Position numbers and translations under genes: made by a program. From the NCBI GenBank assembly GCA_902792985.1, contig CADBBT010000008.1:1-48194 (forward strand): a stretch of DNA of 48,194 bases, in the 5' to 3' direction. Shown one piece after another: positions 1 to 7,766 of this stretch; positions within the stretch are counted from its first letter, which is position 1, and each line of letters opens with the position of its first letter. This DNA is from Oscillospiraceae bacterium (GTDB lineage Bacteria; Bacillota; Clostridia; Oscillospirales; Acutalibacteraceae). The notes under the pieces are model-generated. The model saw only the letters and a program-made list of their open reading frames with translations, did not search any database and was not told the DNA's origin.

Positions 1-11
1 TTTCTTCGTCT

Positions 12-45
12 ATTCTTTCTCTTTCGCAAGAGAAAGAGAAAGAAT
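12..45. repeat. Perfect 14-bp hairpin of pyrimidine/purine arms
   Basis: The arms at 12-25 and 32-45 are exact reverse complements around a six-base loop. One arm is almost all pyrimidine and the other almost all purine. It lies outside any gene and is followed by a GC-rich tract (CCGCCGGAGGCAC). The rest of 46-190 shows no gene. It resembles the other mosaic hairpins in this window (22605-22710, 48153-48179), so it is probably an intergenic palindromic repeat, not a terminator: no T-run follows. Confidence 0.6.
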
Positions 46-190
46 GGACCCGCCGGAGGCACCGTGCGAAAAAAGCGAAAGACAACGAACCATACACACA
101 GCCGCGAAAAAGGTTTGCCGCGAATCACACCCCCGCGAACGCAAAACCAAACCATCAACCGCAGCCGCATTTCTCGATTGAAAAAAGCAC

Positions 191-232
191 AAAAAAGAGA
201 CGGCGCGGCGTGTGCGTCACCGCCATCTCTTT
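191..232 (-). terminator. Rho-independent terminator of the DUF4358/SGNH operon
   Basis: On the minus strand an imperfect GC-rich stem (AAAGAGA-GGCGG pairing with CCG-CC-TCTCTTT) is followed by six T residues, 18 bases after the stop codon of the DUF4358 lipoprotein gene. Confidence 0.6.
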
Positions 233-249
233 CGAACACTCGGATTGGA

Positions 250-1029
250 TCAGCCGACAGCCGAACGGAAAGTGGATTCCATCGCGGCATGGGAGGGCGA
301 CACAAAGAGCGCCACATAATTGCCGGATGTGATGACCTTGCACTGGCGCGCCAGGGCATAATCCTCCGGGTCATAGTTCTGCGCCTGCACAAGCACGTCG
401 CTCAAACGGGTGTTCAGCGCGGAGACGATGCGGCTTTTGGCTGCGCTGTTCTTCGCTTCGATCATGATCGCCTCGTCCGGGAACGAGCCGTTCACGGTGA
501 TGAAACAGCCTGCAGACGCAATGTCGCCCTGGGCGATCCCGTAAAGGTCGGTCAAACGCTCCTTCGGCAGCGGCATGGCGCCCTGCACTCCGGCAGCGGA
601 GATGATCCTGTCGCGCAGCGCGGTCAGATCGACCGATTTTTCCGCCTGCGTCGTGGTCGGCTTGGTCGTCGGCGCCTTCGTCGTGGTCGGCTTCGTCGTT
701 GTGGGCTTTGCCGTTGTAGTCGGCGCTTTGGTCGTCGTCGGTTTCGCCGTCGTGGTCGGCGCTGCCGTTGTGGTCGGTTTTGTTGTTGTGGTCGTCGGCG
801 CCGCTGTGGTGGTCGGTTTTGCCGTTGTTGTCGGCGCTGTCGTTGTTTCGGTCGTGGTCGGTGCGGCAGTTGTGGTCGGCGCTTCGGTCAAATCGGCCGT
901 CTCGCTCTCCTGTGCCGCGACCGCGGCGGAGGGCTCGCTTGCCTGTTCATTTTCTTCCTTACCTTTGCAGGCACAAAGCGAGAGCGCCAAACAGGCGATC
1001 AGCAGCAGTGCCATCCATCTTTTTTTCAT
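250..1029 (-). CDS. DUF4358 domain-containing lipoprotein
   Basis: A 259-residue exported lipoprotein. The N-terminus has a short basic start, a hydrophobic stretch and a lipobox-like LCAC at about residues 18-21, so the mature protein should be anchored to the outer face of the membrane through a lipidated cysteine. Residues about 45-130 are a low-complexity linker of repeated APTTT/KPTTT units, probably an extended and perhaps glycosylated stalk. The C-terminal 125 residues match the DUF4358 pattern (a conserved PDE-hydrophobic-EAK stretch and an ISALNTRL-like helix), a family of unknown function common in clostridia. The start overlaps the stop of the upstream SGNH lipoprotein gene by four bases (ATGA), so the two are translationally coupled. 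The family call is from memory of its motifs. Confidence 0.8.
   Translation of the reverse strand: MKKRWMALLLIACLALSLCACKGKEENEQASEPSAAVAAQESETADLTEAPTTTAAPTTTETTTAPTTTAKPTTTAAPTTTTTKPTTTAAPTTTAKPTTTKAPTTTAKPTTTKPTTTKAPTTKPTTTQAEKSVDLTALRDRIISAAGVQGAMPLPKERLTDLYGIAQGDIASAGCFITVNGSFPDEAIMIEAKNSAAKSRIVSALNTRLSDVLVQAQNYDPEDYALARQCKVITSGNYVALFVSPSHAAMESTFRSAVG
648..893 (-). repeat. In-gene tandem repeat encoding Thr/Pro/Ala/Lys linker
   Basis: About 245 bp inside the DUF4358 lipoprotein gene consist of short repeated units (variants of GTCGTGGTCGGCGCT on the plus strand) that encode APTTT and KPTTT blocks. Such tracts change length by slippage, so the stalk length probably varies between strains. 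Confidence 0.8.
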
Positions 1030-1805
1030 GCGTCAATTCCCCCGTCCGTCAGTGTATGTGTATAAAGATAGTCGATCCAAGCCTCGCAGCCGCCGAAGGT
1101 CAGGTGCATGCCCATCCCGTTCGGATCGCTGCACAGATCGGTGCGCAGATAGCCGTCTGCGCCGCGCAGCGCTTCGGCAACGTTCAGATAATGCCAGCCG
1201 CGGTTCAGACACATCTCTTCCAGCAACGCGTTGTACTGCGAGATCGTCGCATTGTTCAGCGTGTGCTCACCGCTCGTTTTGCCCTCGCCGGCCAGCGGCG
1301 TCACAGATTCCACAAACAGCTCCACGTCGGGCGCATTTGTAAGGATCGCGTCGCACAGCTTTTCAAAGTTTGCCGCCGCCTTGTCCACACCGACGGCGAT
1401 GATGTCGTTCATGCCGAGCATGAGATAGACCTTTGTTGCGCCGGACAGTGCCACCGCACGTTCGACCTTCATTTTTTCGCCGCGATAGCGCGGGTGCACC
1501 GAACGGGAGGACACCTCCCACAGCGCGTTCGTTGCGCTCAGGCTCACAGAGGTCAAAAACTGCGCGCCGCCCATTTTATCTTCGGCCGCCTCGCAGTTGG
1601 ACAGCCCTTCGCTGATCGAATCGCCGATGAACACAACGTCGTCAAAATAGCTCACGTCCGCGCGTGCGCTTTCGGGCACAACAGCGGAAAGCGTGGTCGG
1701 TTCGGTCGATTCTTCTGTCACAACCGGTTCTTCATCTTTTTTGCAGGCATTGAGCGTCAGCAGCATGCAAAGCAGCAGAACCAGCGCAAGAATTCGTTTT
1801 TTCAA
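1026..1805 (-). CDS. SGNH/GDSL-family hydrolase lipoprotein
   Basis: A 259-residue lipoprotein with a signal peptide ending in a LNAC lipobox (Cys about 21), then a short acidic/Thr linker and an SGNH hydrolase domain. Block I is FIGDSISEGL with the nucleophilic Ser; the Gly/Asn oxyanion block is MLGMNDI; the catalytic His is probably in MGMHLTFGG near the C-terminus. The family includes esterases and carbohydrate O-deacetylases, so an extracellular deacetylase of cell-wall or dietary glycan is plausible, but the substrate is unknown. It lies 20 bases after the larger SGNH gene at 1826-3319 and is clearly its paralogue (shared SVHPR, GMND, ANF-KLC, VESVTP and CSDPNGMGMH blocks). It overlaps the next gene by four bases. 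Confidence 0.85.
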   Translation of the reverse strand: MKKRILALVLLLCMLLTLNACKKDEEPVVTEESTEPTTLSAVVPESARADVSYFDDVVFIGDSISEGLSNCEAAEDKMGGAQFLTSVSLSATNALWEVSSRSVHPRYRGEKMKVERAVALSGATKVYLMLGMNDIIAVGVDKAAANFEKLCDAILTNAPDVELFVESVTPLAGEGKTSGEHTLNNATISQYNALLEEMCLNRGWHYLNVAEALRGADGYLRTDLCSDPNGMGMHLTFGGCEAWIDYLYTHTLTDGGIDA

Positions 1806-1825
1806 GTGAAACTTCCTTTCCTAAA

Positions 1826-3319
1826 TCAAGCAGTATGCGTATAGAGGTAGTCCGCCCAGGCGGCACAGCCGGTGAATGAAAAATGCATGCCCATCCCGTT
1901 CGGGTCGCTGCAGTAGCTTTGCTTCAGGCAGCCCTCGCTGTCAAACATCGTTTCGGCGACGTTGACGAAGTACCAGCCGCGCTGCATGCAAAGATCGGCG
2001 AGCATCCCGTTGTATTTGGTGATATTCGTGTTGTTGAGCGTGCCGGGGTTGGATGTTTTTACGCGCGGCGTGACAGATTCCACATAGATCTGCACATCCG
2101 GCGCGGCGGCGAGGATGTTGCTGCAGAGCTTGTCGAAGTTCGCCTTTGCGCGGTCGAGCCCGACAGCGGCGAGGTCGTTCATGCCGAGCATGATATAGAC
2201 CTTCTTTGCGCCCGTCAGCGGCACGGACTGTTCCAGCTTCATCTTCTGGCCGTTCCAGCGCGGGTGCACGGAGCTTTCGCTCACCTTCCAAAGCGCGTTC
2301 GTTGCGCCCAGGCTGCCCGCCGAAAGGAACTTCGCCTTGCCGAACACGCCGTTTGCCATCTCGTAGTAGCGCAGGCCCTCCGTCACGGAGTCGCCGATGA
2401 ACACAACGTCGTCAAAATAGCTTTCCTTCACGCGCTTGCTCAGCGGCAGCTGGCCGTCGATGCGGTGCGCGATGTTCGTGATCGTTTTGATCGCCTTTGC
2501 CGCAGACCAGCCGGAGGCGAAGGTGCTCTTTTTCACCGTGCGCAGCACGCGGATGCGCACAAAATACGTCGTGTCGGCCTTCAGCCCGGTCAAAACGGTA
2601 TACGCGGTGTTTTTGCCGCCGAGTCTGACGGTCTTTGCGCCCTTTTTGAACGCTTTGTCGGTGCTGTACTGCACCTGATAGGCGTCCGCCTGCGCGTTCA
2701 CGGGTTTCCAGCGCAGGATCGCCTTGGTCACGCTCGGCAGCGCCTTGATGAGCTTTGTGCCCTGCGGCACGATGCAAAACGTGCGCGAGACAGTGAAGCG
2801 ATAGTTGCCTTTGCCGGAAACAAGTACAGTCGCTTTGCCGACGTTTTTGTTGTTCTTGAATTTAACGGTGTAATCTCTGCCGGCCTTCAGCGTTTTTCCG
2901 GCCTTGTCCTTCACGGTCACGCCGGTCGTCAGCGCCTTGCCGCTGTAGGTTTTTTCCTTGCGGCTCAAGGCAACCAAGGCCACGCGCGCAATTGTTTTGG
3001 TCTGCGCTTTGCCGCAAACGGTGCAGGTGCGCTTGAACACGCCGTTTTTCTTGTTCGACGCCGCGCGCGCAAGCATCCATTTGCCGAACGAATGCGTATG
3101 CGGCGCCTCGGTCGTCGGCTCTGTGACCGGCACAGTCGGCTCTGTGACCGGCGCCTCAGACGGTTCTTCATACGGTGCGCTCGTCGGTTCCTCCTGCGCA
3201 GCGATCAGCTCTTCGCCGGTCGGTTCAACGTCCTCGGCCGCTGCTGCGGGCAGGGCAAGGAAAAGGACCAGCAGCACGCTTAGCAGACCACTGATCCATC
3301 GCAATTGTTTTTTGCTCAT
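1826..3319 (-). CDS. Secreted modular SGNH hydrolase with Ig-like and fibronectin III domains
   Basis: A 497-residue secreted protein. The start is the ATG at 3319, preceded by GGGGGA; the reading frame stays open upstream but lacks a good ribosome site. A signal peptide (about residues 1-28) is followed by a Glu/Pro/Thr linker, an HTHSFGKW...CTVCGKA module (HxH and CxxC, common in clostridial surface proteins), an Ig-like repeat (YSGKAL...GRDYTVKFKNN...GKGNY), a fibronectin type III domain (about 195-285) and a C-terminal SGNH hydrolase domain with FIGDSVTEGL, MLGMNDL and MGMHFSFTG. It lacks a lipobox, unlike its paralogue at 1026-1805. It is first in a three-gene operon. The role is likely hydrolysis of ester groups on extracellular polymers; the substrate is not inferable. 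Confidence 0.85.
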   Translation of the reverse strand: MSKKQLRWISGLLSVLLVLFLALPAAAAEDVEPTGEELIAAQEEPTSAPYEEPSEAPVTEPTVPVTEPTTEAPHTHSFGKWMLARAASNKKNGVFKRTCTVCGKAQTKTIARVALVALSRKEKTYSGKALTTGVTVKDKAGKTLKAGRDYTVKFKNNKNVGKATVLVSGKGNYRFTVSRTFCIVPQGTKLIKALPSVTKAILRWKPVNAQADAYQVQYSTDKAFKKGAKTVRLGGKNTAYTVLTGLKADTTYFVRIRVLRTVKKSTFASGWSAAKAIKTITNIAHRIDGQLPLSKRVKESYFDDVVFIGDSVTEGLRYYEMANGVFGKAKFLSAGSLGATNALWKVSESSVHPRWNGQKMKLEQSVPLTGAKKVYIMLGMNDLAAVGLDRAKANFDKLCSNILAAAPDVQIYVESVTPRVKTSNPGTLNNTNITKYNGMLADLCMQRGWYFVNVAETMFDSEGCLKQSYCSDPNGMGMHFSFTGCAAWADYLYTHTA

Positions 3320-3356
3320 ACAACGTCCCCCAATATGCTCGAAAAAATCTGACACT

Positions 3357-3385
3357 ATTATAGGGTGCTTTTGTGAAAAAATCAA
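3357..3385 (-). promoter_or_regulatory. SigA-type promoter of the SGNH/DUF4358 operon
   Basis: On the minus strand a TTGATT box (3380-3385) and TATAAT box (3357-3362) are separated by 17 bases, 38 bases upstream of the start codon at 3319. The match to the housekeeping consensus is near perfect. Confidence 0.8.
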
Positions 3386-3534
3386 GACCTATTTCTTAAG
3401 ATTTTTACTTTTTTTTATAAAGTTTTTTTACGTTGACATTTGTCGAAAACAGGCGGTCAAAAATCGCCGTGTTTGCCCCTGCGCAGCGACGATTTTTCGG
3501 CGCGAAACGGCACAGAAAATGGTATTTGCAATTT

Positions 3535-3634
3535 GAAATTCGGAATTGCAGTCGCAGGAGAAACGATGCGGGGCATCGGTTCTCCGTCGCGATATAATCT
3601 TGACGCGGCAGCGTCAAGGCACTTTAAAGACGCG
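3535..3634 (+). repeat. Two-hairpin dispersed element, copy A
   Basis: About 100 bp matching the reverse complement of 19833-19937 nearly base for base. It contains one hairpin with arms GGAGAAACGATG (3557-3568) and a complementary arm at 3574-3585 with one mismatch. A second perfect 8-bp hairpin is CTTGACGC/GCGTCAAG (3599-3618). Between them is a TATAAT hexamer. It lies between the operon promoter at 3357 and the terminator at 3694. The remaining bases 3386-3534 hold nothing I recognise. Confidence 0.75.
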
Positions 3635-3690
3635 TGTTTATGGGTGTATGGAAAGGCCGTGTGCGCTGCGGCATTGGCGATCGCGCATTC

Positions 3691-3726
3691 AAAAACCCCG
3701 CCGCGATTTCCGACCACGGCGGGGTT
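3691..3726 (-). terminator. Rho-independent terminator of the isomerase-flavoprotein operon
   Basis: The stem AACCCCGCCG (3694-3703) pairs with CGGCGGGGTT (3717-3726). On the minus strand it ends in TTTTT, 31 bases past the stop of the 937-residue flavoprotein gene. The same stem sequence recurs in other terminators of the window. Confidence 0.85.
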
Positions 3727-3756
3727 CAACATCAAATTGCGACAATCAACGGTTAC

Positions 3757-6570
3757 TTACTGTTCCGACGGATACTCGCCCTTGCCCGTCACCTTGCGCT
3801 TGATGATCTTGCCCATGCGCTTGAGGGCGTAGGGACCGACGAGCTTCATCATCTCTTCCGCCGTGTGCATATCGGAGCACGCAGGCAGGTCACGGCGCAG
3901 ATGGATCGCGTCAAACTCGCAGCGCGTGGTGCAAAGGCCGCAGCCGACGCACATGTTGAAATCGACGGTTGTCGCGCCGCACTTCAGGCAGCGGGACGCT
4001 TCCGTTTTGATCTGCGCTTCTGTCAGCGGCAGACGCAGGTCCTCAAACGTCTTTCTCGGATCGCCCGGTTTCAGACCCGGCGCCTGACGGGTGGCGTTGT
4101 CATAGGAGTCGATGCGGATGTCGTCCTTGTCGAGCTCGATGAACTTGCGCAGATCGCGGCCGATGGTCAGCGACTGGCCGGGATGCACGAAACGGTTGAG
4201 CGAAACCATACCCTCACGGCCGTCGGCGATCGCGTCGATCGCGAAGCGCGCGCCGTGGAAGATGTCGCCGCCCACAAAGATGTCGGGCTCTGCCGTCTGC
4301 AGTGTGACCGCGTCGGCAACTGCCGTGCCGTTCGGACGCAGTTCCACTTTGCTGCCCTTGAGCAGCTCGCCCCATTCGGCGCTTTGGCCGATCGCCATCA
4401 GCACCTGACTGCACGGCACGGTGATCGTGTCGTTTTCGTCATACTGCGGCGCGAAGCGGTGGTTTTCATCAAATACGCGGGTGCATTTTTTGAATACAAC
4501 GCCCGTGACTTTGCCGTCTTCGGTGAGGATCTCCCTGGGACCCCAGCCGTTGTTGATCTCGATGTTTTCCGCAAGGATCTCGGCGACCTCGTCCTTGGCT
4601 GCCGGCATCTCATCGCGGCTTTCCAGACACAGCATGGTGACCTTGCCGTCGGTGCAGCGCAGCGCGGTACGCGCCACATCGGCTGCCACGTTGCCGCCGC
4701 CGATCACGACCACATCGCCGGAAAGCTTCACGTTGCCGTTCAGGTTGACGTCCTTGAGGAAGGCAACGCCGGACTGCACGCCCGCGGCGTCTTCTCCTGG
4801 CACGCCCGCAAGGCGGCCGCCCTGCAGACCGATGGCCACAAAGAAGCCCTTGTAGCCCTGCGCGCGCAGCTCGTCAAGGGTGATGTCCCTGCCGACTTCC
4901 ACGCCGCATCTGATCTCGGCGCCCATGCTTTCGATCAGCTCGATCTCCTTTTGCAGCACAGCCTTTTCCAGACGGAAGTTCGGGATGCCGTTCATGAGCA
5001 TACCGCCGGGCTTCGCTTCCTTTTCAAAAACGGTAACGGGGTAGCCCTCCGTGCGCAGATACCACGCGGCGGAAAGGCCGGCGGGGCCGGCGCCGATGAC
5101 GGCGATCTTGAAATCGTCCCACTGGTTGCCTTCGCCGTTTTCGCTGGGCACCATGCATTCGTTCGGGTTTTCCAGTTCCCATTGCGCAAGGAATTTTTTG
5201 ATCTCGTCAATGGCAACGGGCTTGTCGATCCTGCCGCGGGTGCACGCGTCTTCGCAGCGGCGGTTGCAGACCGCGCCGCAGACCGCCGGGAACGGGTTGT
5301 CCTGACGGATGAGCTTGAGCGCGTCGGCATAGCGGCCTTCGCCCGCCATTTTGACATAGCCCTGCACGGCAATGTGCGCAGGACACGCGGTCTTGCACGG
5401 AGAGGTGCCGCTGTCGTAGCAGTTGATCTTGTTGGAATCGCGGTAGTTTTTATCCCATTTGTCCTCGCCCCAGACATGATCGTCCGGCAAATCGTGAACG
5501 GGATACATGACTTTGCTGCCGTCCTTTTTGCAAAGCTTCTGGCCGAGCTTTGCCGCACCGGCGGGGCAGACCTCCACGCATTTGCCGCAGGCGACGCATT
5601 TTTCCGTGTCCACATGGGCGCGGTAGGCGCTGCGGCTCATGTTCGGGGTGTTGAACAGCTGGCTGGTGCGCAGACCGTAGCAGGAACCGGCGGAGCAGTT
5701 GCAGATGCCGACGATGCGGTTCGGGCCGTCCAGGTTCGTGATCTGGTGCACATAGCCCTTGCGCTCGGCGCGCATGATGATGTCCATCGCCTCTTCCTTG
5801 GTGATGTATTCCGCGTCCTTGCCGCTTTCCACCAAAAATTCCGCAATGTCGTCCACGCCGATGCACATCTTGCCCTCAATGTCGCCCACACCTTCGCCGC
5901 GCACACGCTGCGCCTTGCGGCAGGCGCAAACCATTTTGCACAGCTTGTGCGATTTGTTGATCCAGTGCGACAGATGCTCCACACTGACGCTCTCGCTCTG
6001 CGGGTCGATGGCCTTTTCCACGGGGATGACGTGCATACCGATGCCGGCGCCGCCCGGGGGAACCAGCTTTGCCGCCAGTTCCAGCGGCTCCTGCGGCGCA
6101 AGGTTGAACATCGTTGCAACTTCGGGGTTCGTGTCGGTGAGGGTCGGGTGTTCGACCATGTATTCGCCGGAGCCGACGACCCATTTCGGGATCCAGTACT
6201 GGATATGCTGGTCGGCGTTGTCGCGGTTCTGCTCCAGGATGCCGATCCAGATCAGGTGGTCAATGATCTTCTGTGCCTCCTGCTCGCTCATGTTGTTGCG
6301 TTCGGCAAGCTCCTTCGTCGTCAGACCGAAGCGGCGCTTTTTGAACGAAAGCAGAAAGAGGACTTCCTCCTTGGTCAGCAGACGGTCGAGGATCCAGAAA
6401 TCCATATGGTTTTCCTTCATGCCGCCGGGGAGCTTGCGGGGGATGGAGTCCGTGATCAGAACGGCAAGCTTTTTGACGAGCTTCGCTTTTTCCGGGTCGG
6501 CGCAATGGTGGCCGTCCACGGGATAGTCCGTCTCATTGACATGGATGTTGGGGTTGACTTCTTTTACCAT
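3757..6570 (-). CDS. Large iron-sulfur flavoprotein, GltD-like NAD(P)H oxidoreductase (paralogue 1)
   Basis: A 937-residue soluble redox protein. The order of parts is: an N-terminal winged-helix-like region (about 65-110); a CACR...CNC Cys-rich segment (about 210-310); a 4Fe-4S motif CVACGKCVEVCP (about 325); a GltD/DPYD-type domain with CKTACPAH and CGAVCNRRCEDAC clusters; an FAD site GAGPAGLSAAW; an NAD(P) site GGGNVAADVA; and a C-terminal ferredoxin motif CVGCGLCTTRC. Proteins with this core (glutamate synthase small subunit, NfnB, DPYD) move electrons between NAD(P)H, FAD and Fe-S clusters. It is the last gene of the minus operon, 11 bases after the ferredoxin reductase-like gene, with an AGAGG ribosome site. 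A full-length paralogue sits at 14913-17693. The partner and substrate are unknown; I infer electron delivery to the flavoenzymes encoded upstream. Confidence 0.85.
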   Translation of the reverse strand: MVKEVNPNIHVNETDYPVDGHHCADPEKAKLVKKLAVLITDSIPRKLPGGMKENHMDFWILDRLLTKEEVLFLLSFKKRRFGLTTKELAERNNMSEQEAQKIIDHLIWIGILEQNRDNADQHIQYWIPKWVVGSGEYMVEHPTLTDTNPEVATMFNLAPQEPLELAAKLVPPGGAGIGMHVIPVEKAIDPQSESVSVEHLSHWINKSHKLCKMVCACRKAQRVRGEGVGDIEGKMCIGVDDIAEFLVESGKDAEYITKEEAMDIIMRAERKGYVHQITNLDGPNRIVGICNCSAGSCYGLRTSQLFNTPNMSRSAYRAHVDTEKCVACGKCVEVCPAGAAKLGQKLCKKDGSKVMYPVHDLPDDHVWGEDKWDKNYRDSNKINCYDSGTSPCKTACPAHIAVQGYVKMAGEGRYADALKLIRQDNPFPAVCGAVCNRRCEDACTRGRIDKPVAIDEIKKFLAQWELENPNECMVPSENGEGNQWDDFKIAVIGAGPAGLSAAWYLRTEGYPVTVFEKEAKPGGMLMNGIPNFRLEKAVLQKEIELIESMGAEIRCGVEVGRDITLDELRAQGYKGFFVAIGLQGGRLAGVPGEDAAGVQSGVAFLKDVNLNGNVKLSGDVVVIGGGNVAADVARTALRCTDGKVTMLCLESRDEMPAAKDEVAEILAENIEINNGWGPREILTEDGKVTGVVFKKCTRVFDENHRFAPQYDENDTITVPCSQVLMAIGQSAEWGELLKGSKVELRPNGTAVADAVTLQTAEPDIFVGGDIFHGARFAIDAIADGREGMVSLNRFVHPGQSLTIGRDLRKFIELDKDDIRIDSYDNATRQAPGLKPGDPRKTFEDLRLPLTEAQIKTEASRCLKCGATTVDFNMCVGCGLCTTRCEFDAIHLRRDLPACSDMHTAEEMMKLVGPYALKRMGKIIKRKVTGKGEYPSEQ

Positions 6571-6581
6571 AGAGATACCTC

Positions 6582-7766
6582 TTATTCGATCGGGATTTTA
6601 ATGGTCAGATCGCTCGTCGGGTAGGCGGCGCAGGCGTGCACATAGCCGAAATCCTTATCGGCGGCACGGCGGCCGTCGTTTTCCGGGCAGACATATACCG
6701 AGCCGGAGAGCACCTTTGTGCGGCAAAAGCCGCATTCGCCGCTGCGGCACGCCGTTTCAATGCGGATGCCGGCGCGCTCGAGCGCAACCACCAGACTTTC
6801 GGTCGCCTTGGCGGGAATCACATCCTCATGGATGCCGCGGCGTACCGTGAGGTTGAACACATGGTTCGTCAGCGCCACGGGGTAGCCGGAAAACTTGGTG
6901 ATGTCCTTCGCCTGACCGAACACTTCAAAGCGCACGCGGCGCGCGGGTGCGCCGAGCTTTTTCAGCTCTTCGCGCAAATACAGATACATCGCCTGCGGGC
7001 CGCAGATGAAGTAGGAGGTGTCGGGTGCGCTGTATTTTTTGATCAGCTCTGCGGAAAGGAAGCCGCGTTCGCCTTTCCAGTCCGGCTCGTCGCCGGAGAG
7101 GACATGGACCACATGGACCTTGTCGCTTTTGAGCGCGTCAAGCTCGTCTTTCAGAATGATGTCGTCGGACGCAACGGAGCCGTACAGGATCGTCAGATCG
7201 AAATCGAGCGTGCCGTTTGCGATTTCCTTGGCCATGGAGGCGAACGGCGTGATGCCGACGCCGCCGGCAAGCGCGACCACATGCTTTGCGTCGCGCAAGG
7301 GTTCATAATAGAACTGGCCGCAGCCCATCATCGCCTGCAGCGTGTCGCCGACCTTCAGCTCGGTGTTGACATAATCGGCAATGAAGCCGTCGCCCTTGCT
7401 GCGGCGCACGGTGATCTCTGCAAAGGAGTTTTCCATGCGCGCTTCGAACGGCGCGGAGGACAGGGAATACGGACGCGAGATGATGCTGTTTCCGATCTTG
7501 AAATCGAGCACGACGAACTGGCCGGCATAAAAGAACGGCAGCTTCTGGCCGTCGGCGCGCACAAAGCGCACGGTTTTGGCCGTGGGGCTCGCGTCGCGGA
7601 TGTCGACGATCTTCACATCGAACTTTTTCGGGTGCCACTGGGCGACCACGTCCGCGATGGGATCGTTCTTTTCGGGAACGGCAGACGCGTTTTCGAAGGC
7701 GCTCAGCCTTGCCTTGGTCACACGGGACGCACCCGTGACGTCTTTCAAAAAGCCTTTGATCTTCAT
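6582..7766 (-). CDS. Ferredoxin-NAD(P) reductase-like protein with C-terminal 2Fe-2S domain
   Basis: A 394-residue electron-transfer protein. It has an FNR-type FAD domain (RPYSLSSAP at about 98), an NAD(P) domain (GGVGITPFASMA at about 169 and FICGPQ at about 253) and a C-terminal plant-type ferredoxin domain with CRSGECGFC (about 337-345) and the fourth ligand in HACAAYP (about 376). This layout is that of PaaE, Hcr and the reductase components of oxygenases, where NAD(P)H electrons go through FAD to the 2Fe-2S cluster and then to a partner enzyme. Its start overlaps the stop of the upstream flavoprotein gene by four bases, which points to that protein (7763-9298) or the isomerase-like protein as the partner. 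The first 40 residues are an extra helical region. No oxygenase is nearby, so an anaerobic reductive role is inferred. Confidence 0.85.
   Translation of the reverse strand: MKIKGFLKDVTGASRVTKARLSAFENASAVPEKNDPIADVVAQWHPKKFDVKIVDIRDASPTAKTVRFVRADGQKLPFFYAGQFVVLDFKIGNSIISRPYSLSSAPFEARMENSFAEITVRRSKGDGFIADYVNTELKVGDTLQAMMGCGQFYYEPLRDAKHVVALAGGVGITPFASMAKEIANGTLDFDLTILYGSVASDDIILKDELDALKSDKVHVVHVLSGDEPDWKGERGFLSAELIKKYSAPDTSYFICGPQAMYLYLREELKKLGAPARRVRFEVFGQAKDITKFSGYPVALTNHVFNLTVRRGIHEDVIPAKATESLVVALERAGIRIETACRSGECGFCRTKVLSGSVYVCPENDGRRAADKDFGYVHACAAYPTSDLTIKIPIE

Noticed and set aside
64-1065. Plus-strand frame with Arg/Cys/Gly-rich repeats
   Set aside because: It is the complement of the APTTT linker of the DUF4358 lipoprotein; no start site or motif.
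3634-6624. A 996-codon open frame on the plus strand opposite the 937-residue flavoprotein gene
   Set aside because: It is the antisense frame of a GC-rich gene. The peptide is rich in Arg, Ala, His and Gly without any domain, and the minus frame has all Fe-S and FAD motifs.
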